The notes under the pieces: model-generated
Seen by the model: the letters and a program-made list of their open reading frames with translations, nothing else
Databases searched by the model: none
What the model was told of the DNA's origin: nothing
Part shown: piece after piece, positions 13,250-22,028 of the stretch
Layout: every line of letters starts with the position of its first letter
Numbering within the stretch: the stretch's first letter is position 1
Position numbers and translations under genes: made by a program
Virus record (IMG/VR): IMGVR_UViG_3300008339_010012
Location: 1 to 37,751 of that record
DNA: 37,751 nt
Origin: a virus
Reading direction: 5' to 3' (one strand)

Positions 13250-14902
13250 ATGAAACAAAAATATTACTGGCTCAATAAAGATAGTCGCAAATTCTTATCA
13301 AGAGGTTATCTTGATGAGGGTGAGACAGCGGAACAAAGAGTCAAAAATATTGCTAATACAGCAGAGAAATTTCTCAACATTCAAGGTTTTGCAGAAAAAT
13401 TTGAAGATTATATGTCGAGAGGTTGGTATAGCTTATCATCTCCGATTTGGAGTAATTTTGGAAGAGATAGAGGTCTTCCAATTTCTTGCTTCGGTTCATA
13501 TATCGCTGATCGTTTGGACGAGATTGCTGGCACTAAGATTGCTGAAGTTTCCATGATGACTAAGACTGGTGGCGGAACTTCAGCTTATTTTGGAGCTTTA
13601 AGAGGTCGTGGCGCTCCTATTGCCAGCGGTGGAGAAAGCACTGGAAGCGTTCACTTCATGGAGCTTTACGAGAAGCTTATGAATATTGTTTCTCAAGGCA
13701 ATGTGCGTAGAGGAAGCTTCGCAGCTTATCTTCCTATTGATCATCCTGATATTGAAGAGTTTTTATCTATTAGAGATTCTGGACACTTTATTCAAGAGAT
13801 GAGTATTGGTGTTTGCGTCAGCGATGATTTCATGAAAAAGATTATTGATGGCGATAAAGATGCTAGAAAAATCTGGGGCAAAGTGATCAAAAAAAGATTT
13901 GAAACAGGTTATCCCTACGTCTTCTTCTCTGACAACGCCAACAATCAAGCCCCTCAAGTCTATAAAGATAAGGGTTTAAAAATCAATAATTCAAACTTAT
14001 GTTCGGAGATTATGCTTTCGAACAGCGAAGACGAAAGCTTTGTGTGCGACTTATCTTCCATGAATCTACTCCATTACGAAGAGTGGAAAGATACTGACGC
14101 TGTTGAAGTTCTTGTTTATTTCTTGGACGCAGTAATGAGCGAGTTTATCAGCAAAACTGAAAACATGAAATTCATGGATGCTCCTAGAAATTTCGCAATC
14201 AATCAAAGAGCATTGGGGGTTGGAGTTTTAGGCTGGCACTCTATCCTGCAAGAGAAGATGATTCCGTTTGAGAGCTTTCAAGCAAAGATGCTTAACAATC
14301 AAATCTGGCATAGCATCCGTAGTCGTGCAGATAAAGCAAGCCAAGAGTTAGCTTCTATCTTTGGCGAACCGCCACTTCTTAAAGGATATGGTCGTCGCAA
14401 TACAACAACCTTAGCAGTTGCTCCAACAACTAGCTCTAGCTTTATCCTTGGTCAAGTATCGCCTTCTATCGAACCGCTAAACAGCAACTACTTTGTTAAG
14501 AATTTAGCAAAAGGAAAGTTCACTTACAAAAATCCACATCTAGAAAACCTTCTGGAAACAAAGGATAAAAATACAGATGAAATTTGGAACAATATTCTTT
14601 TAAAAGGAGGAAGCGTGCAACATCTTGATTTCTTATCAACAGAAGAGAAAGATGTGTTTAAGACATTTGGAGAAATCTCTCAAAAAGAAATTATCATTCA
14701 AGCCGCTGCTCGTCAAAGGTATATTGATCAAGGTCAGTCTTTAAATATTATGATTCCCCCAGACACTTCTCCAAAAGACGTTAATCAATTAATGATTTTT
14801 GCTTGGGAGAACGGAATCAAATCGTTATACTATCAAAGAAGCGCAAATCCTAGTCAAGAGCTAGCTAGAAATATTCTCGCATGTTCTAGCTGTGAAGCTT
14901 AA
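13250..14902 (+). CDS. nrdA: Ribonucleotide reductase class I, alpha (R1) subunit, short form
   Basis: 550 residues, shorter than E. coli NrdA (about 760) and without an N-terminal ATP-cone, so dATP overall-activity regulation is probably absent. Visible catalytic elements are C81 (LPISCFGSY; active-site redox Cys), NLCSE (Asn, thiyl-radical Cys, Glu), a later CDLSSMN (partner Cys), the radical-transfer pair YY in SLYYQRS, and a C-terminal CSSCEA pair reduced by thioredoxin or glutaredoxin. From memory the whole sequence tracks the Bacteroidota short NrdA closely, including GYGRRN and APTTSSSFILGQVSP. It converts NDPs to dNDPs with the beta subunit. No intein or intron interrupts it. Confidence 0.95.
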   Translation: MKQKYYWLNKDSRKFLSRGYLDEGETAEQRVKNIANTAEKFLNIQGFAEKFEDYMSRGWYSLSSPIWSNFGRDRGLPISCFGSYIADRLDEIAGTKIAEVSMMTKTGGGTSAYFGALRGRGAPIASGGESTGSVHFMELYEKLMNIVSQGNVRRGSFAAYLPIDHPDIEEFLSIRDSGHFIQEMSIGVCVSDDFMKKIIDGDKDARKIWGKVIKKRFETGYPYVFFSDNANNQAPQVYKDKGLKINNSNLCSEIMLSNSEDESFVCDLSSMNLLHYEEWKDTDAVEVLVYFLDAVMSEFISKTENMKFMDAPRNFAINQRALGVGVLGWHSILQEKMIPFESFQAKMLNNQIWHSIRSRADKASQELASIFGEPPLLKGYGRRNTTTLAVAPTTSSSFILGQVSPSIEPLNSNYFVKNLAKGKFTYKNPHLENLLETKDKNTDEIWNNILLKGGSVQHLDFLSTEEKDVFKTFGEISQKEIIIQAAARQRYIDQGQSLNIMIPPDTSPKDVNQLMIFAWENGIKSLYYQRSANPSQELARNILACSSCEA

Positions 14903-14945
14903 TAATTTTTAATATAAAGTTAATTTTTAAGTGTAAAAATATATT

Positions 14946-15989
14946 ATGGAAGTAGATTTCTCTCAACAAATTACAGAAGCCAAAAATCGTTCTGGCGCAA
15001 AGAGTTCCTCACAAACTCCAGCAAAACCAGACGAGCGTAAAAAGGGATCTAAAATTAATGAGCCAGGCTCTGCTGGGACCACTCCAGATTCCAAAGAGAG
15101 AGCAAAAGAAAATCTTGAAAAAGAAGATGAAAAAGAAATCGTAAAAGCTGAAATAACTTTTAACGATAGAATAATCACTTCATTAAAGAAAAAAGCTGAA
15201 GAGCATAATTCTAAACACAGTAAAAAAGTAAGTGTCTCTCAATTGAAGAAAGTATATCGTCGCGGTCTTGGAGCTTTTAGTTCAAGTCATCGCCCTGGAA
15301 AAAGCCGTCAACAATGGGCAATGGCGCGTGTTAATACATTTCTTAAAATGATGAGAGGCGATAAGGTTAAAGATTCTTATCGAGCCGCTGATGGAGATAT
15401 TGCTAGAGGTGCAGAAGCTTTCGATCATGATCAAAGTTATTGCGATTTTGAAGAAATTGAATGGCAGTTAGCTCACATTAATTTAATTGAAGCTGGAGTA
15501 TCAGAAGACGAGATGAATATATTCAACGAAGATGTTGACTATACCGAAGCCGAGAAAAAAACTTTAAATAAACCTTTTCGTTTACCTTCTGGCTCAAACA
15601 AGAAGTTTGGCGTTTATGTCAAGAATGATAAAGGTAATACTGTGATGGTTAAGTTTGGTGATCCTAATATGGAAATCAAGCGAGACGATCCTGAGCGCCG
15701 TAAGAATTTTCGCGCCCGTCATCAGTGCGATACAAATGTTGGCCCTAAATATAAAGCCCGTTATTGGTCTTGCCGCTTTTGGAGCAAAAGCCCTGTTTCA
15801 AAAATGACAGCAGAAGAATTAGATAAACTAGATCCAATCGAAGCATTCTACATTAAACAAGAAGAAAGACTAACCTCTTTAGAAGACGGTGGTTTTGATG
15901 AAAACGAAATCCCTACTCAAGAAGAAATATTAGCTCTTGACCCTCTCCTTGATAATGTTTATTATATTGAAGAAGAGATTGGGGTTTAA
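14946..15989 (+). CDS. Uncharacterised two-module phage protein, possibly structural
   Basis: 347 residues. A disordered Lys/Glu/Ser-rich leader (1-75) is followed by two conserved-looking blocks. Block 1 (about 95-140) contains VYRRGLGAFSSSHRPGKSRQ and AMARVNTFL. Block 2 (about 215-280) runs FGVYVKNDKGN...VKFGDPNMEIKRD, then RKNFRARHQCD and ARYWSCRFWS. I recall both blocks together or apart in uncharacterised proteins of large phages, sometimes attached to capsid or protease polyproteins. The C-terminus is acidic. It is the last gene before the terminator at 16012, downstream of RNR. No enzymatic residues are evident beyond two conserved Cys. Confidence 0.6.
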   Translation: MEVDFSQQITEAKNRSGAKSSSQTPAKPDERKKGSKINEPGSAGTTPDSKERAKENLEKEDEKEIVKAEITFNDRIITSLKKKAEEHNSKHSKKVSVSQLKKVYRRGLGAFSSSHRPGKSRQQWAMARVNTFLKMMRGDKVKDSYRAADGDIARGAEAFDHDQSYCDFEEIEWQLAHINLIEAGVSEDEMNIFNEDVDYTEAEKKTLNKPFRLPSGSNKKFGVYVKNDKGNTVMVKFGDPNMEIKRDDPERRKNFRARHQCDTNVGPKYKARYWSCRFWSKSPVSKMTAEELDKLDPIEAFYIKQEERLTSLEDGGFDENEIPTQEEILALDPLLDNVYYIEEEIGV

Positions 15990-16011
15990 TTTAAAAAATA
16001 ATATAGAAAAC

Positions 16012-16044
16012 AAACCCTACTGCGTACTATCGTGGTAGGGTTTT
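16012..16044 (+). terminator. Rho-independent terminator after the RNR operon
   Basis: A hairpin of 9 perfect pairs, AAACCCTAC with GTAGGGTTT, extended by TGCG/CGTG (two G-T wobbles) around a 6-nt loop TACTAT, followed by a T-run and TTTTATG. It sits 23 nt after the stop of the preceding gene and separates the RNR unit from the AT-rich sugar island. The loop side is unusually rich in GC for this region. Confidence 0.85.
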
Positions 16045-16088
16045 ATGTTTAGCACTTATAGTTCCACTTTTAACATAAAAATGAATTT

Positions 16089-16898
16089 ATGAAAATTCAT
16101 TTATTTGGATCAAGAGGAATGTTAGGTAGTTATATATTTTTTTATTTAAAAAATAAAATTGAAATTAATTGCGTATCTAAATCGCATTTTAATATTGCGA
16201 CTAACTCTCAAGAAAATCTTAATGAATTTTTGCATAAAATTGTTAAAGAAGGAGATATAATTATTAATGCAGCGGCAATAACTAAGCCAGAAAAATTCAA
16301 AAAAATAGAGTTATATAAAGTCAACGGTATATTCCCTAATTGGCTAGCCTCTTTCAAGAAAAATTTCGATTGTCAAATAATTAACATTAGTAGTGATGGA
16401 GTCTTCAAAGGAGATAAGGGGAGTTATTCTGAAAATGATCCTCCAGATTCTGAAAATGACTATGGAATAAGTAAATTCATTGGTGAAAATAATTTAAATA
16501 CTAATATTCGTACATCAATTATTGGTGAGGAAATTTACAATAAAAAAAACTTTTTAGAGTGGTTGATACTTAATAAAAATAAAGAAGTTAACGGATACAC
16601 AAACCATTTGTGGAATGGAGTAACTTGTCTTGAATTATGCAAATTAATTGAACATATCGTCATATATAATGAATTTTGGCTAGGAACTAAACACGTTTTT
16701 TCTCCACAAACACTTAATAAGCTTGAATTAATTAAATTAATCAATAGTATCTTTAAGTTAAATTTAACAGTAAATCCAAGTATAGATGAATTTGATTGCA
16801 ATAGAGAACTTAAAACAAAATTCAAACCATTAATTACGACTTCAATCCGTAATCAAATAGAGGAAATTAAAGCGTTCAACATTAAACAATATGATTAA
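16089..16898 (+). CDS. RmlD-like NAD(P)-dependent sugar reductase
   Basis: 269 residues. It starts with the glycine-rich cofactor motif GSRGMLGSY (7-15). The catalytic Tyr125-x-x-x-Lys129 lies in NDYGISKFIGE, preceded by a NISSDGVFKG strand as in dTDP-4-dehydrorhamnose reductases. Such enzymes reduce a 4-keto group of NDP-6-deoxysugars. Together with the GDP-mannose 4,6-dehydratase at 22029 it could finish a GDP-6-deoxyhexose, although the preferred nucleotide is not readable. It is the first gene of the AT-rich island, and its stop overlaps the next ATG by 8 nt. Confidence 0.8.
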   Translation: MKIHLFGSRGMLGSYIFFYLKNKIEINCVSKSHFNIATNSQENLNEFLHKIVKEGDIIINAAAITKPEKFKKIELYKVNGIFPNWLASFKKNFDCQIINISSDGVFKGDKGSYSENDPPDSENDYGISKFIGENNLNTNIRTSIIGEEIYNKKNFLEWLILNKNKEVNGYTNHLWNGVTCLELCKLIEHIVIYNEFWLGTKHVFSPQTLNKLELIKLINSIFKLNLTVNPSIDEFDCNRELKTKFKPLITTSIRNQIEEIKAFNIKQYD

Positions 16899-17703
16899 CA
16901 TAAAAAAATATAGATTACTAGTGGGACTATGTTCTTGGAACAATCCTAATCTTTTAAAGAAATGTATTTCTTCATTGATTTACTCAATGGATTTAAATAA
17001 AGACGGTATCGCTGTAGTTTTAAACGAATCTGATATTGAATCTATAAACTATTTACATAACTTAAAAATACCATTTGTCTCAGTTCCAGAAAATAGCGGC
17101 CCTCTTGGTATTGACTTTCTTTTGCCATTTGTTCAGCATTCTGAATTTTTCATGAACTCTAATGATGACATGTTGTTTCACCCTGGATTTGCTGATGATC
17201 TAATTTCTATCATTCAAAAATCTTATCCATGTACGGCCTCATGCAGATTAATTGAAAATTTCAATAGTAACAATGCAGTTGTAACTGTAGATGCAAGCTT
17301 GCCAAATATTGATGACGATTTTGTATATGATAAATTTATCATGAATTATAATTGCGGAAAATATAAGCATGATTACTATACAATTGGATGGATGCATCCT
17401 ATATGTATCTTATCTAAAGATTTTTTAGAAATTGGTGGCTACTCTGGCAATTGGGACTTAGACTTTTTATCAGGTTATGGCAGGGATGATATGTTTCCGT
17501 TTCTATTGAAAAAATTCAAAAATTATAATTTCATTTGCTCAAAGAATTCATTTGTTTATCACGGCTCTAGCGCAAGCATGAAGAGGCTTCCAGACAGTAT
17601 AAGACAGCAGCATAATATTGACAAATTTCATCAAAAAGCTGGAATATCACTAATGGAATTTAGACATTTGATGGAACTAAACAAACAAATTCGTGAATTA
17701 TGA
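16891..17703 (+). CDS. GT-A glycosyltransferase, GT2-like
   Basis: 270 residues. It opens with LLVGLCSWNNPNLLKKCISSL, the first strand and helix of a GT2 fold. The metal site is N-D-D-M in MNSNDDMLFHP (about 89-99). A later GGYSGNWDLDFLSGYGRDDMFPF segment holds the acidic residues expected near the acceptor. It is probably cytoplasmic and UDP- or GDP-sugar dependent. The 8-nt overlap (ATGATTAA) couples it to the reductase upstream, and it shares an ATGA junction with the epimerase-like gene downstream. Confidence 0.75.
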   Translation: MINIKKYRLLVGLCSWNNPNLLKKCISSLIYSMDLNKDGIAVVLNESDIESINYLHNLKIPFVSVPENSGPLGIDFLLPFVQHSEFFMNSNDDMLFHPGFADDLISIIQKSYPCTASCRLIENFNSNNAVVTVDASLPNIDDDFVYDKFIMNYNCGKYKHDYYTIGWMHPICILSKDFLEIGGYSGNWDLDFLSGYGRDDMFPFLLKKFKNYNFICSKNSFVYHGSSASMKRLPDSIRQQHNIDKFHQKAGISLMEFRHLMELNKQIREL

Positions 17704-18635
17704 TTAAGAATAAAAAAATTTTTATCACTGGAGGTGCAGGTTATTTAGGCTCCAATATCGTTAAGAAGTTGTATGACAATAATCAAATTACGATTTTTAG
17801 CAGAGATGAATCAAAGCACTATTTTTTAAAGAAAAAATTTCCGAATTTAAATTGTGTTATTGGAGATATTAGAAATTTACCATTATTAGATAAAGCTTCT
17901 AAAAATCATGACATAGGTATATTTGCAGCTAGCCTTAAACAAATTGAAGCTGTTGATCAAAATGTTGAAGAAGCTAATGAAATTATCATTAGAGGAGGAA
18001 TCAATAGTAGAAAAGTAGCTGAAAATAATTTAGAATCTGCTTGTTTCATTTCTAGTGATAAGTCTAGATCTTCAACAACGCTATATGGGGCTATGAAATT
18101 TGTTGCTGGTGAATCTTTTATAGTTAATGCGGAGCAAAGTAAATGCAAATTATCATCAGCTATTTATGGTAATGTTGTCAACTCTACTGGAAGTATTATC
18201 CCGTTAATATGGAATGCTATCAATAATAATTATGCATTAACACTCTATTCAGATAAGATGACAAGATTCATGATCACAATTGATGAGGCAATTGATATTA
18301 TCGAAAACGCTTTAAATTATAGTGGATACAATGTCATACCAAAAGCTAAAAGCTTTTTGATTAGAGATTTATTTGAAATTTACAGTGAAAAATTTGGCCT
18401 TAGATATACAACAAGTGTTCCTAGGATTTCTGAAAAAATACATGAAATAATGATCTCTTCTGAAGAGCTTCCTAGAGTTAAGGAGGAAGGAGATTATTTT
18501 CTCATGCACTATAAAAATATTTATAATAATGTTACATTTAATCAAAACGAATTCTCTAGTCGAGATTGTTTAACTTCAAAATGTCAGCTTAATTCTTTTT
18601 TAGAAAAAAATAATTACTATAAACCCCAGAATTAA
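17700..18635 (+). CDS. Extended SDR of the UDP-sugar 4,6-dehydratase type (PseB/CapD-like)
   Basis: 311 residues. ITGGAGYLGSN (9-19) binds NAD(P). In FISSDKSRSSTTLYGAMKFVAGE the D120-K121 pair and Y129-x-x-x-K133 have the spacing of inverting or retaining UDP-GlcNAc 4,6-dehydratases, where the Lys-Asp pair helps dehydration. The C-terminal half binds the sugar nucleotide and is more divergent, ending in a long unmatched tail. Alternatively it could be an epimerase. It would supply a second 4-keto-6-deoxysugar line in addition to the GDP-mannose route. It overlaps the GT gene by 4 nt. Confidence 0.7.
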   Translation: MIKNKKIFITGGAGYLGSNIVKKLYDNNQITIFSRDESKHYFLKKKFPNLNCVIGDIRNLPLLDKASKNHDIGIFAASLKQIEAVDQNVEEANEIIIRGGINSRKVAENNLESACFISSDKSRSSTTLYGAMKFVAGESFIVNAEQSKCKLSSAIYGNVVNSTGSIIPLIWNAINNNYALTLYSDKMTRFMITIDEAIDIIENALNYSGYNVIPKAKSFLIRDLFEIYSEKFGLRYTTSVPRISEKIHEIMISSEELPRVKEEGDYFLMHYKNIYNNVTFNQNEFSSRDCLTSKCQLNSFLEKNNYYKPQN

Positions 18636-18636
18636 A

Positions 18637-19824
18637 ATGAAAGAATATTTAGATTTCAAAAATTCAAGAATATCTGAAAAAATATCTAAGCCGTTTTTAC
18701 GAGCAGATTTACCTCTTGCTGGTCAGTTTTTGAAAGAAGAAGAAATCGGTACGGATTTTAGCTTTCCATTAACATTGTCTTTTTGCGAAGAATCTACATC
18801 TATACAAGTTAATGAATCAATTGATCCTAATATTTTATTTAAAAAATATTTATACAAAACTGGAACAATAAATACATTAGTGAATCATTTCTCTGATTGT
18901 GCAGAAATGATTATCGACAAACTTAAACATGAATCAATTTTAGATTTAGGCTGTAATGACTTTACATTCTTAAAGAATTTTTTAGGTAAATCAAAAACAA
19001 TTTTAGGAATAGATCCAAGTGATATATCTAAAAACAATCAAGTAGATGGTATTTCTTTGGAAAATGATTTTTTTAACCACAGTTTATCGGAAGATTTAAA
19101 AAATAAATATGGACAATTTGATGTGATTTTTAGTAGCAATAATTTTGCTCATATTGAAAACATAAAAGACTATACCGCTGGAATTTCAAACTTAATTAAA
19201 GATGGCGGAACATTTGTTTGCGAAGTACATTGGGCAGGAACATTAATTAAAAATGTTCAATTTCCATTTATTTATCATGAGCATCTATATTATCACACTC
19301 TAAAAGCTTTAAGTTATCTTTTAAATCAATACGGTTTATTTATTTATAGAGTTCAAGATATTAACATACATGGAGGTTCAATAAGAATTTTCGCATCTAA
19401 AACTTTAAATAAGCAAGATGAGTCTGTTGAATCTTTCTATAGTAAAGAAGACTCACTTGGTTTGTATAAGTTTCAAACATATTCAGAATTCTCAGATAAA
19501 ATACTTCAATTAAAAAAGAGCAGTAAAGAAATCTTAAATAAACTTAAAGATAAAAATAAAAAAATCTATGGTTATGGAGCTTCTGGGCAAGCTAATACTT
19601 TGATGAGTTTTTTCGATATTACTAAAGATGACTTATCTTTCATCATAGATGATTCTCCAGTAAAGCATAATTTGTATACGCCAAAAAATCACATACAAAT
19701 TAAAAATAAAGAATTTTTGAATCAGCATCCAGCAAGCGATATTTATATCCTCGCTTACACATTTGAAAAAGAAATTAGAGAAAAAAATAAAGACTTACTA
19801 GTTGATTGGCACTTTCCATTTTAA
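18637..19824 (+). CDS. NDP-sugar C-methyltransferase-like protein
   Basis: 395 residues with the three-part layout of TylC3/NovU-type sugar C-methyltransferases. The N-terminal region begins with LPLAGQFL and continues into an FKKYLYKTG motif. The SAM-binding core has motif I LDLGCND (102-108) and an FSSNNFAHIENI loop. The C-terminal domain has YGYGASGQANTLMSFF (311 on) and DDSPVKHNLYTPKNHIQI. These enzymes add a methyl branch to a keto-sugar nucleotide. The usual N-terminal zinc CxxC pairs are not conserved: only one Cys (C50) remains in that segment. It sits among the sugar genes and starts 1 nt after the previous stop. Confidence 0.8.
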   Translation: MKEYLDFKNSRISEKISKPFLRADLPLAGQFLKEEEIGTDFSFPLTLSFCEESTSIQVNESIDPNILFKKYLYKTGTINTLVNHFSDCAEMIIDKLKHESILDLGCNDFTFLKNFLGKSKTILGIDPSDISKNNQVDGISLENDFFNHSLSEDLKNKYGQFDVIFSSNNFAHIENIKDYTAGISNLIKDGGTFVCEVHWAGTLIKNVQFPFIYHEHLYYHTLKALSYLLNQYGLFIYRVQDINIHGGSIRIFASKTLNKQDESVESFYSKEDSLGLYKFQTYSEFSDKILQLKKSSKEILNKLKDKNKKIYGYGASGQANTLMSFFDITKDDLSFIIDDSPVKHNLYTPKNHIQIKNKEFLNQHPASDIYILAYTFEKEIREKNKDLLVDWHFPF

Positions 19825-19830
19825 TAAAAT

Positions 19831-20439
19831 ATGATAACATTTTTAATCACCGCTTGTAATGAAAAAACAGAATTGAAAGAAAATTTAAAATTCGTCAACG
19901 CCTTTAAACAAAAAGGAGATGAAGTTTTAATTCTTTTAGATGAGGAAAAATTAGATGATGAAATTTTTCAAATAGCAAAATCTAATTCTGATAGAGTTAT
20001 TTCAAAAATGCTCAATAAAGACTTTTCAGCATTTAAGAACTTTGGCTTAAATAATGCAAAAAACAATTATGTTTTACATTTAGATGCGGATGAAATAATC
20101 AACGCTTTAATTATACAAGTCATTAGAAATACAATTGCCAACAATAAGGGTATATCTGGAATTCATATTCCTCGCATCAATATTGTAAACAATTCTTCAA
20201 GCGATGACTTAGCTAAATTTAATTTCAAAATCAATGAAAATGGCTGGATTAATTGGCCAGACTATCAACCAAGATTTATTAATAAATCAAGTGGAATTCA
20301 TTTTGTCAATAAAGTTCATGAGACATTTAACGATCATTCTAAAACCGTATTCTTAGAATCGTCCGCACATTTTGCACTTTTACATATTAAAGATATCAAT
20401 AAACAAAAACAGCAAAATCAATTTTATGACACTATCTAA
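19831..20439 (+). CDS. GT2-like glycosyltransferase
   Basis: 202 residues, short for GT2, but the essentials are present: LITACNEKTELKENLKFV at the start, VLHLDADEI as the DxD site (about 87-95), and NWPDYQPRFINKSSGIHFVNKVHE (about 145-168), which is characteristic of WaaE/KdtX-type beta-glycosyltransferases involved in LPS core or protein glycans. The C-terminus is cut short relative to relatives, which often extend by another 50-100 residues. The next gene starts 14 nt before its stop. Confidence 0.8.
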   Translation: MITFLITACNEKTELKENLKFVNAFKQKGDEVLILLDEEKLDDEIFQIAKSNSDRVISKMLNKDFSAFKNFGLNNAKNNYVLHLDADEIINALIIQVIRNTIANNKGISGIHIPRINIVNNSSSDDLAKFNFKINENGWINWPDYQPRFINKSSGIHFVNKVHETFNDHSKTVFLESSAHFALLHIKDINKQKQQNQFYDTI

Positions 20440-21379
20440 GGATATTATTAACAATAGTTTTTTAAATTTAATTGATTCTAATTTAAATTTTGACGTTGAA
20501 AAAAATTTAGACACTGAAGAGCTTTTACCACAAGAACTGCATTTAAAGGTTTCTAATAAAAGTATAGAAATTAAAAGGGCGCACAATTTTCAAGACAATT
20601 TAAGAATAAAGTCTTTTTTTAATTTTTTAACCGAAGCTATTAAATTAATTAGCTCAGATTTAAATTTTGAAATAATTGTTAATTTATCAGAAGGTATTGA
20701 GCAAGAGTTAAATGTCAAAAGATTTTGCTATTCTCAAAAAAAAGGTTTCAAGAACATTATGATACCAGATGCTCATAATTTCCTTACATACGAAAAGGTA
20801 ATCTCACTTAACTCTATTGACATTCCATTTGCAAAAAAGACAAAGAAAGCTGTTTTTGCAGGTTCAGATACTGGAAGGATTATTAATGGATTTAGTCAGA
20901 GATCTTTGTTTTGCGAAAGATTTGCGAATGATGAAGAGGTATTTGCTAAACTAATTGGAACTATTAGAGATGAGGTTAAAAGTTCAATCACTAACTTTGA
21001 TAAAGTATTTACATCGAATTATATTTCAATACAAGAGCAATTAAAAAGTCAGGTCATTGTTAATATAGATGGAAACAGTACATCTTGGGAAAGACCTTTA
21101 TGGGCAATGGCTTCTAATTCTATATGCATCTACCTTGAGCCAATGCATGAACATGAATTTGAGTCTTGGTACTATCCCTTAATGCAGTTTTTATGTGTTA
21201 CTCCAAAAGTATCTATTGATAATTTTAAAATTTTTATTAATAATAATTTTGAAGATTCTTATTGGCAACTATTGAACTATAATCAAAAAATATTCTCCTT
21301 TACAGTTACCGACTTAAAAAATCAGTATTTATATATGGCTTACTTAATTTCCCATTACAATAAAAAATATAATGAATAA
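20426..21379 (+). CDS. GT90/CAP10-like glycosyltransferase
   Basis: 317 residues from the Met at 20426; the longer frame starts inside the previous gene. The core resembles GT90 (LpsA/CAP10/O-glucosyltransferase) proteins: KKAVFAGSDTGR with QRSLFCERFAN, then VIVNIDGNSTSWERPLWAMASNSI (the DG-N-S/T-x-x nucleotide-sugar site), followed by W-Y-Y-P-L-M-Q-F-L-C-V. In that family the enzyme transfers glucose, xylose or galactose onto proteins or LPS. The donor and acceptor cannot be told. It is coupled to its neighbours by overlaps of 14 and 8 nt. Confidence 0.75.
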   Translation: MTLSKDIINNSFLNLIDSNLNFDVEKNLDTEELLPQELHLKVSNKSIEIKRAHNFQDNLRIKSFFNFLTEAIKLISSDLNFEIIVNLSEGIEQELNVKRFCYSQKKGFKNIMIPDAHNFLTYEKVISLNSIDIPFAKKTKKAVFAGSDTGRIINGFSQRSLFCERFANDEEVFAKLIGTIRDEVKSSITNFDKVFTSNYISIQEQLKSQVIVNIDGNSTSWERPLWAMASNSICIYLEPMHEHEFESWYYPLMQFLCVTPKVSIDNFKIFINNNFEDSYWQLLNYNQKIFSFTVTDLKNQYLYMAYLISHYNKKYNE

Positions 21380-22007
21380 AATTCTCACAATACTATTATT
21401 GAGGCCAAATTCTCCCGAATGCTGGATTGAGAATGCTAATAAAATTAAAAATACGTTAACGCATCCTCAAAATGATATTCAATTCTTTTCTGAAGCAGCG
21501 TCTTCTTTAGGTGGGAAATACGCAAAAGAAGCTAATGCAAGAAATCAAGCTATAGATAAACTCTTAAAGCCTGAGCATACTCATGTTTTTTGGATTGATA
21601 CTGATGTTGTAGAATATCCACCAGACATTATAGAAAAATTATTATCACTAGATTCTGAAAACTGTATTTCTCCATATGTCTTTATTGAAGACAATAATTG
21701 GTGGGATTTTAAAAGATTTTATGATATTGATTCTTTTTTTGATTTGAATAATAAAAATTTTAATTATTCACCACCATATACCGATAATGATTCATTAGAA
21801 TTAAAAGAGGTAAAATCAATTGGAACTTGTATGCTAATTAATGCAGAGGTTTACAGATCTGGATGCATGTATGATTGCTTTGATCCTCGCGTCGAACACG
21901 TTTCATTTTTTGAACAAGCGAAATCAAAAGGTTATAAAGTATATGCTTGTCCAAAAATTGAAGTCAGGCACGCATTTTTACCTAAATATGGAATTCAATT
22001 TAGGTAA
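21372..22007 (+). CDS. GT-A glycosyltransferase, mannosyltransferase-like
   Basis: 211 residues. VFWIDTDVVEYPPDIIEKLL (about 72-91) gives a D-x-D metal site, and SIGTCMLINAEVYRSG is the acceptor-side segment that in Anp1/mannan-polymerase-like enzymes and related phage transferases follows the DxD. Its N-terminus, ILTILLLRPNSPECWI, is the first strand and loop. An 8-nt overlap (ATGAATAA) joins it to the GT90-like gene. It is the last gene of the strongly AT-rich island; the next gene is GC-richer. Confidence 0.7.
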   Translation: MNKILTILLLRPNSPECWIENANKIKNTLTHPQNDIQFFSEAASSLGGKYAKEANARNQAIDKLLKPEHTHVFWIDTDVVEYPPDIIEKLLSLDSENCISPYVFIEDNNWWDFKRFYDIDSFFDLNNKNFNYSPPYTDNDSLELKEVKSIGTCMLINAEVYRSGCMYDCFDPRVEHVSFFEQAKSKGYKVYACPKIEVRHAFLPKYGIQFR

Positions 22008-22028
22008 AATATTAAAATTTTTAAATAA

